Shown: positions 1 to 8,786, counted from the first letter of the stretch. The stretch is DNA of 64,000 bases from Marinobacter aromaticivorans (GCF_002806975.1 NZ_NIHD01000006.1:186001-250000), one strand, 5' to 3'. Numbers and translations are program-made. Notes: generated by a model not told the origin, from the sequence alone.

Positions 1-1
1 G

Positions 2-859
2 GCTGGCGTACATCTCGCTGTTGCGTTATCACTCAAGCACCCCATACGAACCATGCTGACCAGCCGGCTCGATCTGCGGAACCATCGGAAGATTACCGTG
101 ATTGATTCCCGTATCACTTATTGTGGCAGCCGGAATTCAGCGGATCCGGAGTTCCGGATTAAAGCCAAGTACGCTCCCTGGGTGGATATCATGCTCCGGT
201 TTACCGGGCCAGTGGTGGTTCAGAACCAGTTGCTGTTTGCCAGTGACTGGATGCAGGCTACCAATGAATCACTGGATGGCATTCCGCTATCCTCGGGAAG
301 GGGCCAAGGCGGCTTTCCGGCACAGGCCATGGGGGTTGGCCCCACAGAGCGCCATGGAGCCACTCCGCACCTTTTTGCCAACCTGTTTGCCTGCGCCCAA
401 AGCGAACTGACGCTATCTACACCCTATTTTGTTCCCGATGCCACAGTTCTGGATGCCCTGTGCGCGGCAGCTTACCGGGGGGTCAGGGTTGAGCTTGTCT
501 TCCCGAAAGTAAATGACAGCTGGGTTGTAGCAGCGGCCAGTCGCAGCTATTACCACCGGCTGCTTGATGCAGGTTGTATCATATACGAGTTCAAGGGTGG
601 TCTCCTCCATGCCAAAACCCTGACCATCGATGGCAAGATCAGCCTGATCGGCTCATCGAATCTGGATTTGCGCAGTTTTGACCTGAACTACGAGAACAAC
701 ATTCTCCTGCAGGATGAGGCTACAACACTGGCTATCGCGGAACGCCAGCGGAGTTATATCAGCCGCTCTGAAGTGGTTGCATTGCAGGAGGTGCTTGCCT
801 GGCATTACCACGAAAGAATCTGGCACAACGTTATTGCAACCATCGGCCCGATTTTGTAG
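2..859 (+). CDS. cls: Cardiolipin synthase (phospholipase D family), 5' truncated by window edge
   Basis: Makes cardiolipin at the inner membrane by phosphatidyl transfer. The visible part is the C-terminal two thirds. It carries both HKD signatures of the PLD superfamily: HRKITVID followed by a GS pair near the start, and HAKTLTIDGKISLIGSSN about 190 residues later. Between them are family-typical blocks, PWVDIM and TPYFVP. The frame stays open to position 2, and the residues before the ATG at 53 (HPIRT) still fit the family, so that ATG is internal and the true start lies outside the window. The stop is TAG at 857-859. The next gene follows 34 bases later on the same strand. I am confident of the family; which Cls paralogue this is cannot be told from the fragment. 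Confidence 0.9.
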   Translation, partial: AGVHLAVALSLKHPIRTMLTSRLDLRNHRKITVIDSRITYCGSRNSADPEFRIKAKYAPWVDIMLRFTGPVVVQNQLLFASDWMQATNESLDGIPLSSGRGQGGFPAQAMGVGPTERHGATPHLFANLFACAQSELTLSTPYFVPDATVLDALCAAAYRGVRVELVFPKVNDSWVVAAASRSYYHRLLDAGCIIYEFKGGLLHAKTLTIDGKISLIGSSNLDLRSFDLNYENNILLQDEATTLAIAERQRSYISRSEVVALQEVLAWHYHERIWHNVIATIGPIL

Positions 860-893
860 CGCAATGGCGTCGGCGACACACTGGAAACACAAA

Positions 894-2303
894 ATGCGAA
901 CAGGGTTAATCGGGCCATGCGTGCTTCTGGGTTTATGCGTGATGGCAGGTGATGGGTATGCCGGCCTTCCGGATATCCGAACCGCCATTGGTGATGTACC
1001 CGAGGGCACCGTGGGCCTTGGGGCAGCGTTGCGCAGGGGAACCAACCCTTACAGGGGAGTGGACAATATTTCAGGCCTGTTAAACGATAACAAGGCAGAT
1101 CTCATACCGCTCTACCTTTATGAAGGCAAGTGGCTGTTCGCGCACGGCACTTCGGCGGGCGTCCATCTTGTAAAATATGACTGGTTAAAGCTGGATCTAT
1201 TGGCGAGATACCGTTTCAATCGCCTGGAATCGGACGCCAAGCCCTATTTTAATGGCTTGCAAGACCGGGAACAGACGGTTGATATGGGCTTTTCTGGCAC
1301 GGTGTACGGCGGTTGGGGCTCACTTTCCACCACCTGGGCCAACGACATTCTGGGAATTCACAATGGTTTTGAGTGGGATTTTACCTATTCATACGCCTGG
1401 AAGCCCGGGCGCTGGTCGTTTTCACCGTTTATCAGCTACGTGTATCAGGACAGCGACCTGACAGACTATTATTACAGCGTCGATGCCAGCGAGGTGCTGG
1501 CGGACAGGCCTTCCTATGAGCCAGGCTCTGCCGTTTTCTGGCGCGCCGGTATTAACACCTCCTATCAGGCAACCGCCCACCTGCTGCTGTTTTCCAACAT
1601 AGCTTCCCAACATGTAGATAGCGAAATCTTTAATAGCCCGCTGGTGGATGAGTCACAACTGACTTCCGCTACCTTCGGTTTTGCCTATTTATTTGGTAAC
1701 GCCCGTGATGATTTAACCAGAGGCCCAGGACCGAATAGTCCAGGCCAGTGGTCATGGCGACTGAACTCAGGATATCAGGCAGAGGGCCCTTTCACCCGAA
1801 CGCTTACAGGCAGGCTGAAACGCAGTGAAGATGTGCACGCATACATGGGCGGTCTGACCCTGGGGAAGCTGATTTCTGATGGCAGATACATTGACTATTG
1901 GGGGCGGATTTCCCTGAACCGGCGCTTCGAGAACGGCAATCAAAGTGATTTCGGCGAATACAACGCCTATGTGATGGCGATGACGGCGGCTCACTCGCCC
2001 TGGACCTCGGAAGAATGGCTCCGCTTCGGGATCGGCTTCGGGTTTTCCTATGCGTCGCAGGTGCCATTTGTGGAACAGGTCAAACAGGCAAAACGGGAGC
2101 GCAACACCTCGCGTTTCCTGAATTACCTTGAGGGCCAGTTTGATGTGCCACTTCGGCTGATGTCCGATAACAGGGCGGTCAGGAACTGTTACGTGGGTAT
2201 ATCGTTACTGCACAGGTCGGGGATATTTGCGAAATCGGACATTCTGGGTAGCGTATCCGGTGGTTCCGATATGGTAACCGGGCATCTGGAGTGCAAGAGG
2301 TAA
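894..2303 (+). CDS. MipA/OmpV-family outer-membrane protein with long C-terminal extension
   Basis: Predicted outer-membrane beta-barrel protein. The ATG at 894 gives a classic signal peptide (MRTGLIG, hydrophobic core, cleavage after GYA). The reading frame is open upstream as far as 714, but that part overlaps the cardiolipin synthase gene and looks non-coding. Residues 24 to about 270 show the alternating aromatic strands of MipA/OmpV (for example YDWLKLDLLARYRF, and FTYSYAW) and a late ATFGFAYLFGN strand. The protein then continues for about 190 more residues with further barrel-like strands (GIGFGFSYAS, CYVGISLLHRSGIF). At 469 residues it is nearly twice the usual MipA length, so it may be two barrel-type domains fused. 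The ligand or role is unknown. The 30-base gap to the convergent transporter gene shows no clear terminator. Confidence 0.7.
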   Translation: MRTGLIGPCVLLGLCVMAGDGYAGLPDIRTAIGDVPEGTVGLGAALRRGTNPYRGVDNISGLLNDNKADLIPLYLYEGKWLFAHGTSAGVHLVKYDWLKLDLLARYRFNRLESDAKPYFNGLQDREQTVDMGFSGTVYGGWGSLSTTWANDILGIHNGFEWDFTYSYAWKPGRWSFSPFISYVYQDSDLTDYYYSVDASEVLADRPSYEPGSAVFWRAGINTSYQATAHLLLFSNIASQHVDSEIFNSPLVDESQLTSATFGFAYLFGNARDDLTRGPGPNSPGQWSWRLNSGYQAEGPFTRTLTGRLKRSEDVHAYMGGLTLGKLISDGRYIDYWGRISLNRRFENGNQSDFGEYNAYVMAMTAAHSPWTSEEWLRFGIGFGFSYASQVPFVEQVKQAKRERNTSRFLNYLEGQFDVPLRLMSDNRAVRNCYVGISLLHRSGIFAKSDILGSVSGGSDMVTGHLECKR

Positions 2304-2333
2304 AGGAGCAAATGCCGGCCCGGGCAACGCGAC

Positions 2334-3800
2334 TCAGCAGGTCGGCATGGTTTGCAGGGCGAGTTTACGGCGGATATACCGACCGAGCGCATCAACGCCG
2401 ATATTGAGCAGGGCAGTTACCAGTATGAGCACCATCGCACGGTCGAACCGGATATTCTGAATGGCGCTGTCCACATAGAACCCCAGTGTGTAGATACCCA
2501 GAATGCCCAGAATCGCCGTTTCCCGCATGATGATTTCCCAGCGGTAAAACAAAAATGCCAGAAAAGAACGGTACACCCGGGGCACCAGCTCCCAACTGTA
2601 ACGGCTGAACCCGGTAACGGCATCCGGGCGAAGTTTGATGGAATTGGTTTGCCTGCCAATCAGGTGGCCGATGATGCCACCATTGTGCAGGGCCAGAGCC
2701 ACCACCGCAGGCAGCATGGACGGGCCCCAGAGCTGCAGAAGAATATAAGCCAGGATGTACTCCGGCGTAGACCGTGCGATCACCAGTGCAACATGGCCGG
2801 CATTGCGCCGCAGCGGCCCGCCAAAGTGGTTGGAAATCAGCGGGAATGCCAGCAGTGACAGAATACCCGTGGCCACAAGCGCAATCTGGGTCAGCACAAT
2901 GGTGTTCCAGATGCCCGGCAGGGCCTCGTTCACCACCAGGTCAGTCAGCCAGGGCATCAGGCCTGTCAGGCCCTCACCGTAGCGCAGGGGCGCGGGCACT
3001 ATATCCTCAGTGAAAAAGCGCTGCACATTGCCCCAGACAATCGGCAAGCCATCCCCCAGAAAAAACGGCGCGCCCAACAGATATAGCGGCAGAAGCTTTG
3101 GCCGCACCCATAGGGGCATGGTGGCAATCAACACGTAGAACAGAATAAGCATGGCGCCTGCATCGGAATACAGGCCCTGAGAGAACGACGCCTCAAGATA
3201 GAAACCGAGAGTAGGTAAGCCCACAAAGCCAAGAATGGCACTGGAACGCAAGCCGCATTCAAGGCGGTACGCGGTGTAGGTGCGCATTTTCACCCAGCAG
3301 TCGGGAATACGGCTATAGAGAAACGCCGTAATGTTCCCGGTCCCGGGAGGCAATGCGCGCCCCGGCTCCGGATCGGCCTCCTCCAGGATTTCCGAGTAGA
3401 CTTTGGCAAAAATGCCCGCGTACGGAATGGCGATGGCCAATACCCCGGTCAGCGGGTGAAAACCAAAAAACTGCAGAAAAATGAGTGCCCAGAACAACTC
3501 GTGAATCGCACGGACAAAGGCGCAGAAAATCCGCACAGGCAGGGATCGGTAGACCAGTGCCAGCAGAAAGCCGGCAATACCGCCGAGCGCCACTCCAACG
3601 AAAGCAAAGGCCACTGTCCGCAACAGCGCAGTCAGCAGGCCTTCGCTGCTGAAAAAGTTGGGGGTTACAACGCCCAGGAAGAAGTTGCCCAGATCCCGCC
3701 AGGGATTGGATGCGGTGATGGCAATATCGGCAAACAGTAACCCGACCAAAGCAATGGCAAGAAATATAAAGCTGGTGCGAACCGTTGGGGAAGAGAACAT
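2334..3800 (-). CDS. Tandem-fused PhnE-like ABC permease (putative selenium oxyanion transporter)
   Basis: Inner-membrane permease of the phosphonate-type (PhnE) ABC family. At 488 residues it is about twice a normal PhnE (about 260), because two permease domains are joined. Each half ends with the characteristic cytoplasmic loop and following helix: YRLECGLRSSAILG in the first half and YRWEIIMRETAILGILG in the second. It would form both membrane halves of the transporter from one chain. The gene is the last of three in a leftward operon (binding protein, ATPase, permease), starting 16 bases after the ATPase stop. The link to selenium is inferred from the binding protein and the neighbouring senB and selD genes, not from the permease itself. 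A phosphonate or phosphite transporter is the alternative, but no C-P lyase or phn catabolic gene is in view. Confidence 0.8.
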   Translation of the reverse strand: MFSSPTVRTSFIFLAIALVGLLFADIAITASNPWRDLGNFFLGVVTPNFFSSEGLLTALLRTVAFAFVGVALGGIAGFLLALVYRSLPVRIFCAFVRAIHELFWALIFLQFFGFHPLTGVLAIAIPYAGIFAKVYSEILEEADPEPGRALPPGTGNITAFLYSRIPDCWVKMRTYTAYRLECGLRSSAILGFVGLPTLGFYLEASFSQGLYSDAGAMLILFYVLIATMPLWVRPKLLPLYLLGAPFFLGDGLPIVWGNVQRFFTEDIVPAPLRYGEGLTGLMPWLTDLVVNEALPGIWNTIVLTQIALVATGILSLLAFPLISNHFGGPLRRNAGHVALVIARSTPEYILAYILLQLWGPSMLPAVVALALHNGGIIGHLIGRQTNSIKLRPDAVTGFSRYSWELVPRVYRSFLAFLFYRWEIIMRETAILGILGIYTLGFYVDSAIQNIRFDRAMVLILVTALLNIGVDALGRYIRRKLALQTMPTC

Positions 3801-3816
3801 GAAACGGCCGGTTTAC

Positions 3817-4467
3817 CTAGTAAAGAAACATGATGTCTGAAGCCACAAGATTCGCGCTGGGTTGGTCAAGCGCAATCTGGCCATCCTGTATACCAACAAT
3901 TCTGGTGCAATAATTCAGCGCCAGTTCCACATCATGCAGCGCAATAACGCTGGTTGAAAAGCGATCCCTGAGGAGTGTCATTACCGAGTTTGCCATAGGG
4001 CCATCGAGGGCAGAAACCGGCTCATCAGCCAATAATACTGAGGCGTTACGATACAGCGCCCTGGCGATCGCTACCCGCTGGCGCTGACCACCGGAAAGTG
4101 ACGCTGCCGGTGTCCAGAGCTTTTCTGTCATCCCGAGGGATTTAAGGAGTGCGTTCACTTCGGCCCGATCCCTGGCGAAAGGTCGGGCCAAGGTTATCGT
4201 ATTGTACCAGGTGGCGTGTTTATCCAGCTGCCCCATAAAAACGTTATGGAACACCGACAGAGCATTGACTATGCCCAGATCCTGGGGGATGAGTGAGGAA
4301 TCCCGGTTAACCCGTTCGTGGATCAGGCGAATCAGTGTTGATTTACCGGCGCCACTTTTACCCACCAGCGCAACTTTGTCCCCGGGATGCACCGTCAGAG
4401 ACAGAGGGCCAATGACCCGCTTGCCATTGAATGAAGCCGTCAGGCCAGAAAGATCGAAGCCTGACAT
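3817..4467 (-). CDS. PhnC-like ABC transporter ATPase
   Basis: Cytoplasmic ATPase that powers the adjacent PhnE-like permease. The 216-residue protein has a Walker A motif GKSGAGKST at 36-44, the ABC signature LSGGQ at 124-128, Walker B VLLADEP at 144-150 and a switch histidine near 178 (ALHDVE). The start chosen is the ATG at 4467, which overlaps the binding-protein stop as TGATG; a TTG one codon earlier is less likely. It is somewhat shorter than E. coli PhnC (about 260), mainly from a compact helical region. The overlap with the upstream gene and the 16-base gap to the permease mark translational coupling in one operon. Substrate identity follows the binding protein. Confidence 0.85.
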   Translation of the reverse strand: MSGFDLSGLTASFNGKRVIGPLSLTVHPGDKVALVGKSGAGKSTLIRLIHERVNRDSSLIPQDLGIVNALSVFHNVFMGQLDKHATWYNTITLARPFARDRAEVNALLKSLGMTEKLWTPAASLSGGQRQRVAIARALYRNASVLLADEPVSALDGPMANSVMTLLRDRFSTSVIALHDVELALNYCTRIVGIQDGQIALDQPSANLVASDIMFLY

Positions 4468-5342
4468 CAATCGAGGATTCCGATCTCTTGGGCGGTCTTA
4501 CGAATCGGCTCATAGTCGTCGTTGGAGACCGGAATGAAGCCCGAACGCGGGAAACTTTCCAGAAGTTCCGGGTTGTCGAGGTTCAGCAGGGCCTCGGTAA
4601 CGCGCTGTTTGAAACCATCACCAAAACGCTCGTTCACATCACCCCGTATGGTCCACTGATAGTCCGGGTAAGCAGGTGTTTTCCAGATGACCTGAACGGC
4701 GTCGGTATCAATATTTCCGTTACTCAGTTCTTTTTCCCAGACCTGGAAGTTCAAAGCGCCCGTATCGTAAGTGCCAGCTTCAACCAAACGAAGGGTGCGT
4801 GTGTGGTTGCCGCTGAAACCAACCCGCGCAAAGAAATCCTCGGGCTTTGTGTCAAAGGTGTCCCGTATGTAGAACTCCGGCATGAGGCGACCAGAGGTTG
4901 ATCCCTTGGAGCCAAACGTAAAGGTTTTGCCCTCGAGCTGCGCTTTCAGGCCGGACAATTCGTCCGCCGGCTCAATACCTGTATTGGTATTGGCAATAAA
5001 ATAGGTCTGGAAAGCTTCATCCTCAACACCCTGGGCAATGGCCTCGGAACCCGGCACCAGCCTGCGCGCCTGTACGCCGGAGAGCCCACCAAACCACGCC
5101 AGTTGCACCTGATTGTTACGAAAGGCGGAAACCGCTGCGGCATAGGACTTCACCGGAATGTAGCGTACATCAACATTCAGTTGCTCTGAAAGGTAATCGG
5201 CTACGCCACGAAAACGTTCGACCAGTTTTGTTTCGTCCTCATCGGGTATGGCAGTAAACACAAAGGTTTGTGCCGAAGCGGCAGTGGCGATAAAACACAA
5301 AAAACTGGACAGCATCAATTTCCGTATAATATTCAGGGCCAT
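4467..5342 (-). CDS. Putative selenate/selenite ABC transporter substrate-binding protein (PhnD-like)
   Basis: Periplasmic binding protein that would deliver an oxyanion to the PhnC/PhnE-like partners. It has a signal peptide of about 24 residues (MALNIIRKL, cleavage after AASA), then the mature start FVFTAIPDE and motifs AWFGG, FGSKGSTSGRLMP and YDTGALNFQVWEK. These match my memory of the clade NCBI calls 'putative selenate ABC transporter substrate-binding protein' (TIGR04553) inside the PhnD superfamily, which occurs mainly beside selD. That assignment is recollection, not a search result. It is the first gene of the leftward operon and is divergent from the SenB-type gene across a gap of about 130 bases. 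Phosphonate or phosphite binding remains possible on fold alone. Confidence 0.75.
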   Translation of the reverse strand: MALNIIRKLMLSSFLCFIATAASAQTFVFTAIPDEDETKLVERFRGVADYLSEQLNVDVRYIPVKSYAAAVSAFRNNQVQLAWFGGLSGVQARRLVPGSEAIAQGVEDEAFQTYFIANTNTGIEPADELSGLKAQLEGKTFTFGSKGSTSGRLMPEFYIRDTFDTKPEDFFARVGFSGNHTRTLRLVEAGTYDTGALNFQVWEKELSNGNIDTDAVQVIWKTPAYPDYQWTIRGDVNERFGDGFKQRVTEALLNLDNPELLESFPRSGFIPVSNDDYEPIRKTAQEIGILD

Positions 5343-5472
5343 GTGAATTCCTTGATCAGTTGTCTGGTTGTAAGTACGAAATAGTCGCGCTGGCGATAGT
5401 TGCCAGAAGGAGGATACTCTGATTCAACCCGACCATGAACAGATATACGGATTGCGGGTTTAAACAGGTCAA
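5343..5472. promoter_or_regulatory. Divergent intergenic region between transporter operon and senB
   Basis: This 130-base gap must hold the promoters for the leftward transporter operon and the rightward SenB-type gene. I could not pick a convincing -35/-10 pair by eye. It contains a strong Shine-Dalgarno-like AAGGAGG around 5408-5414 with no ATG, GTG or TTG at proper spacing; the nearest ATG is at 5435. Confidence 0.4.
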
Positions 5473-6507
5473 ATGTCTCTTATACCGAAGAACGCTATGG
5501 AAATCCTAATAATAACGCCTGCAGCCCCGGGCTCAAAGGCTGGTAACAGGGCAACGGCTGAGCGCTGGCAAGGGCTGCTTGAGCAGGCAGGGCACCGGGT
5601 ATCGGTTATGACGGAGTACCAGGGTGAACCTTGTGATCTTTTTCTGGCTCTCCATGCGTGGCGCAGCCATGGCGCAATACGGGCTTTTCAGAGCGCCTGG
5701 CCGGCAAAGCCACTGATCGTCGCCTTGACGGGAACGGACATATACCGCCATCAATATGAGTACCCCGAGCAGACCCTGTACTCCATGCAAGCGGCAGATG
5801 CGCTGATCGGTCTTCATGCAAAGGTTGGTGAGGACATCCCCGGGCGCTTTCAGGAAAAACTGGTGACACTTTTCCAGTCTGCTGAAAAACCTGAAGAACC
5901 CGGCACCAATACAGGAGCCGGAGGTAAAGGCAGCGTAAACTCCGGCCCGAACACTTTTGAAGTATGCGTCATTGGCCATCTGAGGGACGAGAAAGACTCG
6001 CTGCGAGCCGCTCAGGCCGCAAGACTGCTGCCGCCCGATTCCCGCATTCGGGTGTCCTGCGCCGGCAAGCCACACGATGCGCACTGGAAAAACCTGGCAA
6101 ACCAGGAAATGCGGGAAAACCCGAGGTTCCGTTGGCTCGGCGAATTAGAGAAAGCCGGGGTCAACAGGCTGATGGCAGAGAGCCAGGTGCTGGTTATGAG
6201 CTCCATAATGGAGGGTGGAGCGAATGCTGTGTCGGAGGCCTGCCGGGCTGGCTTGCCTGTGATTGCGTCGGATATCCCCGGCAATGTCGGGTTGCTTGGC
6301 GAGGATTACGCCGGCTACTACCCGGTTGGCGATACCCGGGCACTTGCCAGGGTACTCGAGCGGGCGGAGAAGGATGCCGGGTTTCTTGAACAGTTGCGCG
6401 AGCAGGTCGGACGACTCGCCGCCCGGTTTACGCCGGAGAATGAACTGAAAGCCCTGGAGCAGGCGCTCTCACTTGCGCTGACGCGCTGCTCCGGGAGAAA
6501 TGCCTGA
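5473..6507 (+). CDS. senB: SenB-type selenosugar synthase (glycosyltransferase, TIGR04348 family)
   Basis: Predicted to join selenophosphate-derived selenium to a UDP-sugar and form a selenosugar, the SenB step of selenoneine biosynthesis as described for SenABC. The 344-residue protein is a GT-B fold glycosyltransferase. Its N-terminal block (ILIITPAAPGSKAGNRAT) and the blocks GEPCDLFLALHA and ALTGTDIY are the ones I associate with SenB/TIGR04348. The C-terminal nucleotide-sugar half has MEGGANAVSEA with an EX7E pair at 247 and 255, then IPGNVGLLGEDYAGYYPVGDT. Start choice is uncertain: ATG 5473 has an AGGT upstream, while ATG 5497 matches the family N-terminus better. It sits divergent to the putative selenium transporter and tail to tail with selD, 2 bases apart. 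A senA gene is not in the window, so the final product is unknown. Confidence 0.8.
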   Translation: MSLIPKNAMEILIITPAAPGSKAGNRATAERWQGLLEQAGHRVSVMTEYQGEPCDLFLALHAWRSHGAIRAFQSAWPAKPLIVALTGTDIYRHQYEYPEQTLYSMQAADALIGLHAKVGEDIPGRFQEKLVTLFQSAEKPEEPGTNTGAGGKGSVNSGPNTFEVCVIGHLRDEKDSLRAAQAARLLPPDSRIRVSCAGKPHDAHWKNLANQEMRENPRFRWLGELEKAGVNRLMAESQVLVMSSIMEGGANAVSEACRAGLPVIASDIPGNVGLLGEDYAGYYPVGDTRALARVLERAEKDAGFLEQLREQVGRLAARFTPENELKALEQALSLALTRCSGRNA

Positions 6508-6509
6508 GT

Positions 6510-8786
6510 TCACTCTTTGAGTGTGATCGGCTCAATCGGCCCGCTTTCATCCTGCGGCGTTACCCGCCCGATAATGGCGGTGTACGGGTAACCCAGGGCC
6601 TTGAGTGCCCGAACGCATTCTTCCGCCTTGTCGGCTGAAACACTTGCCAGCAACCCTCCGGCGGTTTGCGGATCAAAAATCAGAGGATAGCGAGGATGTT
6701 TTACCCACCTTTCCTGATCCCGGATACCACGGCGCAAGCGTATATTGGCCGGCTGCAACGAACTGAGAATACCTGCCGCCGAGGTTTCTTCCGCTCCCGG
6801 AAGAACGGGAATTGCAGAGAGATCCAGCTCGGCATCGACGCCGGAAGGTCGCGTCATTTCCACCAGATGCCCTAATAACCCGAAGCCGGTCACATCCGTA
6901 CAGGCTTTGGAACCGAAGCTTCGCAGGCAGTCTGCAGCTTTCTTGTTGGACTGCACCATTGAAGCCAGGGCAGAATCTATCCAGCGGCCTTTGGCAGCCA
7001 GCCGGGCATGGGCTGCGAACAGGGTTCCGGTACCTATGGGTTTGGTCAGAATAAGAGCATCACCCGCTCGCAGGCCGCCTTTACTCATCACGTCGTCAGG
7101 GTCAATCAGGCCGTTGACCGCGAAACCCAGTGCCAATTCCCGGCCCTCGCCCGTGTGCCCGCCAACCAGGGCACAACCGGCCTCGTTCAACACCTCTACA
7201 GCGCCGGACATCATCTGGTAAACCACATCTTCCACTTTGGACTCTATGCCGTAAGGCACGGTGGCAACTGCCGTTGCACTTTGTGCTTCAGCACCCATGG
7301 CAAAGACATCACCCAGGCTGTGATTGGCAGCTACGCGGCCAAAGGTATAGGGGTCATCAATGAACGCCCGGAAAAAATCAACGGTATGCACCACGGCTTT
7401 TCCGGGTGGAACCCGCAAGACTGCCGCATCATCCGGCGCATGCAGGCCGATGAGAATGTCATCCCGCTCTATGGGCCTGAGCTCGCTCAGCGCCCGTGAC
7501 AGCACGGTACTGCCCACCTTGGCGCCGCAACCACCACAGCGCATGGCAACGGCAGAAATGGCCTGGGAAGCCTCTTCGGCGTTTTGCGCAGCGCCTGTGT
7601 CGGGCAGAGTGGTTGCCTCTTCCATGGGTGGCAGATCGGTAAACTTTGCCATGAAGCGGCGGTCTATCCAGTCTTTCCAGCGCCACACCAGGGCACCATC
7701 AAACTGCACGTCACCGCGCGAGGCGACCGCGTATTTGTCACCGGTACTGATCAGGGCCAGCCATTTCTTCTGGGGATGGAAATCCCGGGGCGCTTTACCC
7801 AACGCCAGGCGCTTCAGATTATCGGCCAGAGGCGGCCCCTGGCGCACTGCAAAAACACCGGCTTTTTCCCTTGGGTGATTAACCACATTGGCAATATCAC
7901 CCGCGGCAAAAATGTTGTCGTCGTTTTCAACCTGGAGTGTGTCACGCACCCGCAGGAACAAACCATCATCCAGCGCCAGGCCGGTTTCCGCCAACCAGGC
8001 GGGCCCGCCGGCCCGGGTTACCCAGAGCACTTCGTCTGTTTGCAGTGTGTCACCAGTGGCCGTGCGCAAGAGCCCTTCGCTGACTTTTTCTACCGGCGAC
8101 CCCAGATGCAGCTTTATGCCGCGATCCGAGAGGGTTTTACGGAACACTGACCGCACTTTGGCATTGTGTGTGGGGAGAATCTCGTTCGCCGCATCAAACA
8201 GATGAAAATGCAGTTGATCGGAATTCCGCCCCCTCTGTTCAAGCTCGTTTTTCAGGCGATACTGCATTGCCAGAGTCAGTTCCACACCACCTGCGCCGGC
8301 GCCGACCACACCTACCGTGAGTGGGCCGTCATGGTTTTCAATGCGGGAGAGCAGGGCGAGCCAGCGATTGTTGAAACCCGTTATCGGCTTTACCGGTACA
8401 GCGAACTCCGAGGCGCCTTCAACTTCGTTCACTCTGGGTGAGGAACCAATATTGATGGACAGTATGTCGTAGGGCACATCCGGGCGGCCTTTGCAGGTCA
8501 CGCGCTTGGTGTTGCGATCAATACCTGTGGCCTCGGCCCGGTAAAAACGGGCGCCGGCAAACTCCGCAAGACGGCTGAGGTCGATGTGAACATCGTCGTA
8601 GCTGTAATGTCCTGCCACGTAGCCTGGCAGCATTCCGGAATAGGGTGTGTGGGTATCGCGGCAGATGAGGGTCAGGCGCACGCCGGGCACCGGTTTCATT
8701 GCAAACCGTTTGAGTACTCCGACGTGGCTGTGCCCACCGCCAATCAGGACTATGTCCCGTAAAACAGGCTGGTCGGGCGTTCGCAT
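6510..8786 (-). CDS. selD: Pyridine nucleotide-disulfide oxidoreductase / selenide, water dikinase fusion
   Basis: Makes selenophosphate from selenide and ATP, the activated selenium donor for selenoproteins, 2-selenouridine tRNA and selenosugars. The 758-residue chain has an N-terminal FAD/NAD oxidoreductase of the NDH-2-like type (GGGHSH at 16-21, GAGAGG at 162-167, AAGD at 294-297) and, from about 415, a complete SelD. The SelD part has RCGGCGAKVG, where C420 and K423 align with the essential C17 and K20 of E. coli SelD; C19 of E. coli is replaced by alanine. Other SelD blocks are DDAAV, NHSLGDVFAMGA, GGHTGEG and DVTGFGLLGHL. The family is TIGR03169-SelD by memory. The ATG overlaps the upstream HhH-protein stop as TGATG. 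The oxidoreductase part may supply reduced selenium, but its substrate is not established. Confidence 0.92.
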   Translation of the reverse strand: MRTPDQPVLRDIVLIGGGHSHVGVLKRFAMKPVPGVRLTLICRDTHTPYSGMLPGYVAGHYSYDDVHIDLSRLAEFAGARFYRAEATGIDRNTKRVTCKGRPDVPYDILSINIGSSPRVNEVEGASEFAVPVKPITGFNNRWLALLSRIENHDGPLTVGVVGAGAGGVELTLAMQYRLKNELEQRGRNSDQLHFHLFDAANEILPTHNAKVRSVFRKTLSDRGIKLHLGSPVEKVSEGLLRTATGDTLQTDEVLWVTRAGGPAWLAETGLALDDGLFLRVRDTLQVENDDNIFAAGDIANVVNHPREKAGVFAVRQGPPLADNLKRLALGKAPRDFHPQKKWLALISTGDKYAVASRGDVQFDGALVWRWKDWIDRRFMAKFTDLPPMEEATTLPDTGAAQNAEEASQAISAVAMRCGGCGAKVGSTVLSRALSELRPIERDDILIGLHAPDDAAVLRVPPGKAVVHTVDFFRAFIDDPYTFGRVAANHSLGDVFAMGAEAQSATAVATVPYGIESKVEDVVYQMMSGAVEVLNEAGCALVGGHTGEGRELALGFAVNGLIDPDDVMSKGGLRAGDALILTKPIGTGTLFAAHARLAAKGRWIDSALASMVQSNKKAADCLRSFGSKACTDVTGFGLLGHLVEMTRPSGVDAELDLSAIPVLPGAEETSAAGILSSLQPANIRLRRGIRDQERWVKHPRYPLIFDPQTAGGLLASVSADKAEECVRALKALGYPYTAIIGRVTPQDESGPIEPITLKE

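Noticed and set aside
714..893. Upstream extension of the MipA/OmpV reading frame
   Set aside because: It overlaps the cardiolipin synthase gene in another frame, has no SD, and would bury the clear signal peptide that begins at 894.
5435..5509. A 24-codon reading frame starting ATG 5435 that overlaps the senB start
   Set aside because: It is about 21 bases from the strong SD, its peptide has no recognisable features, and it is more likely chance.
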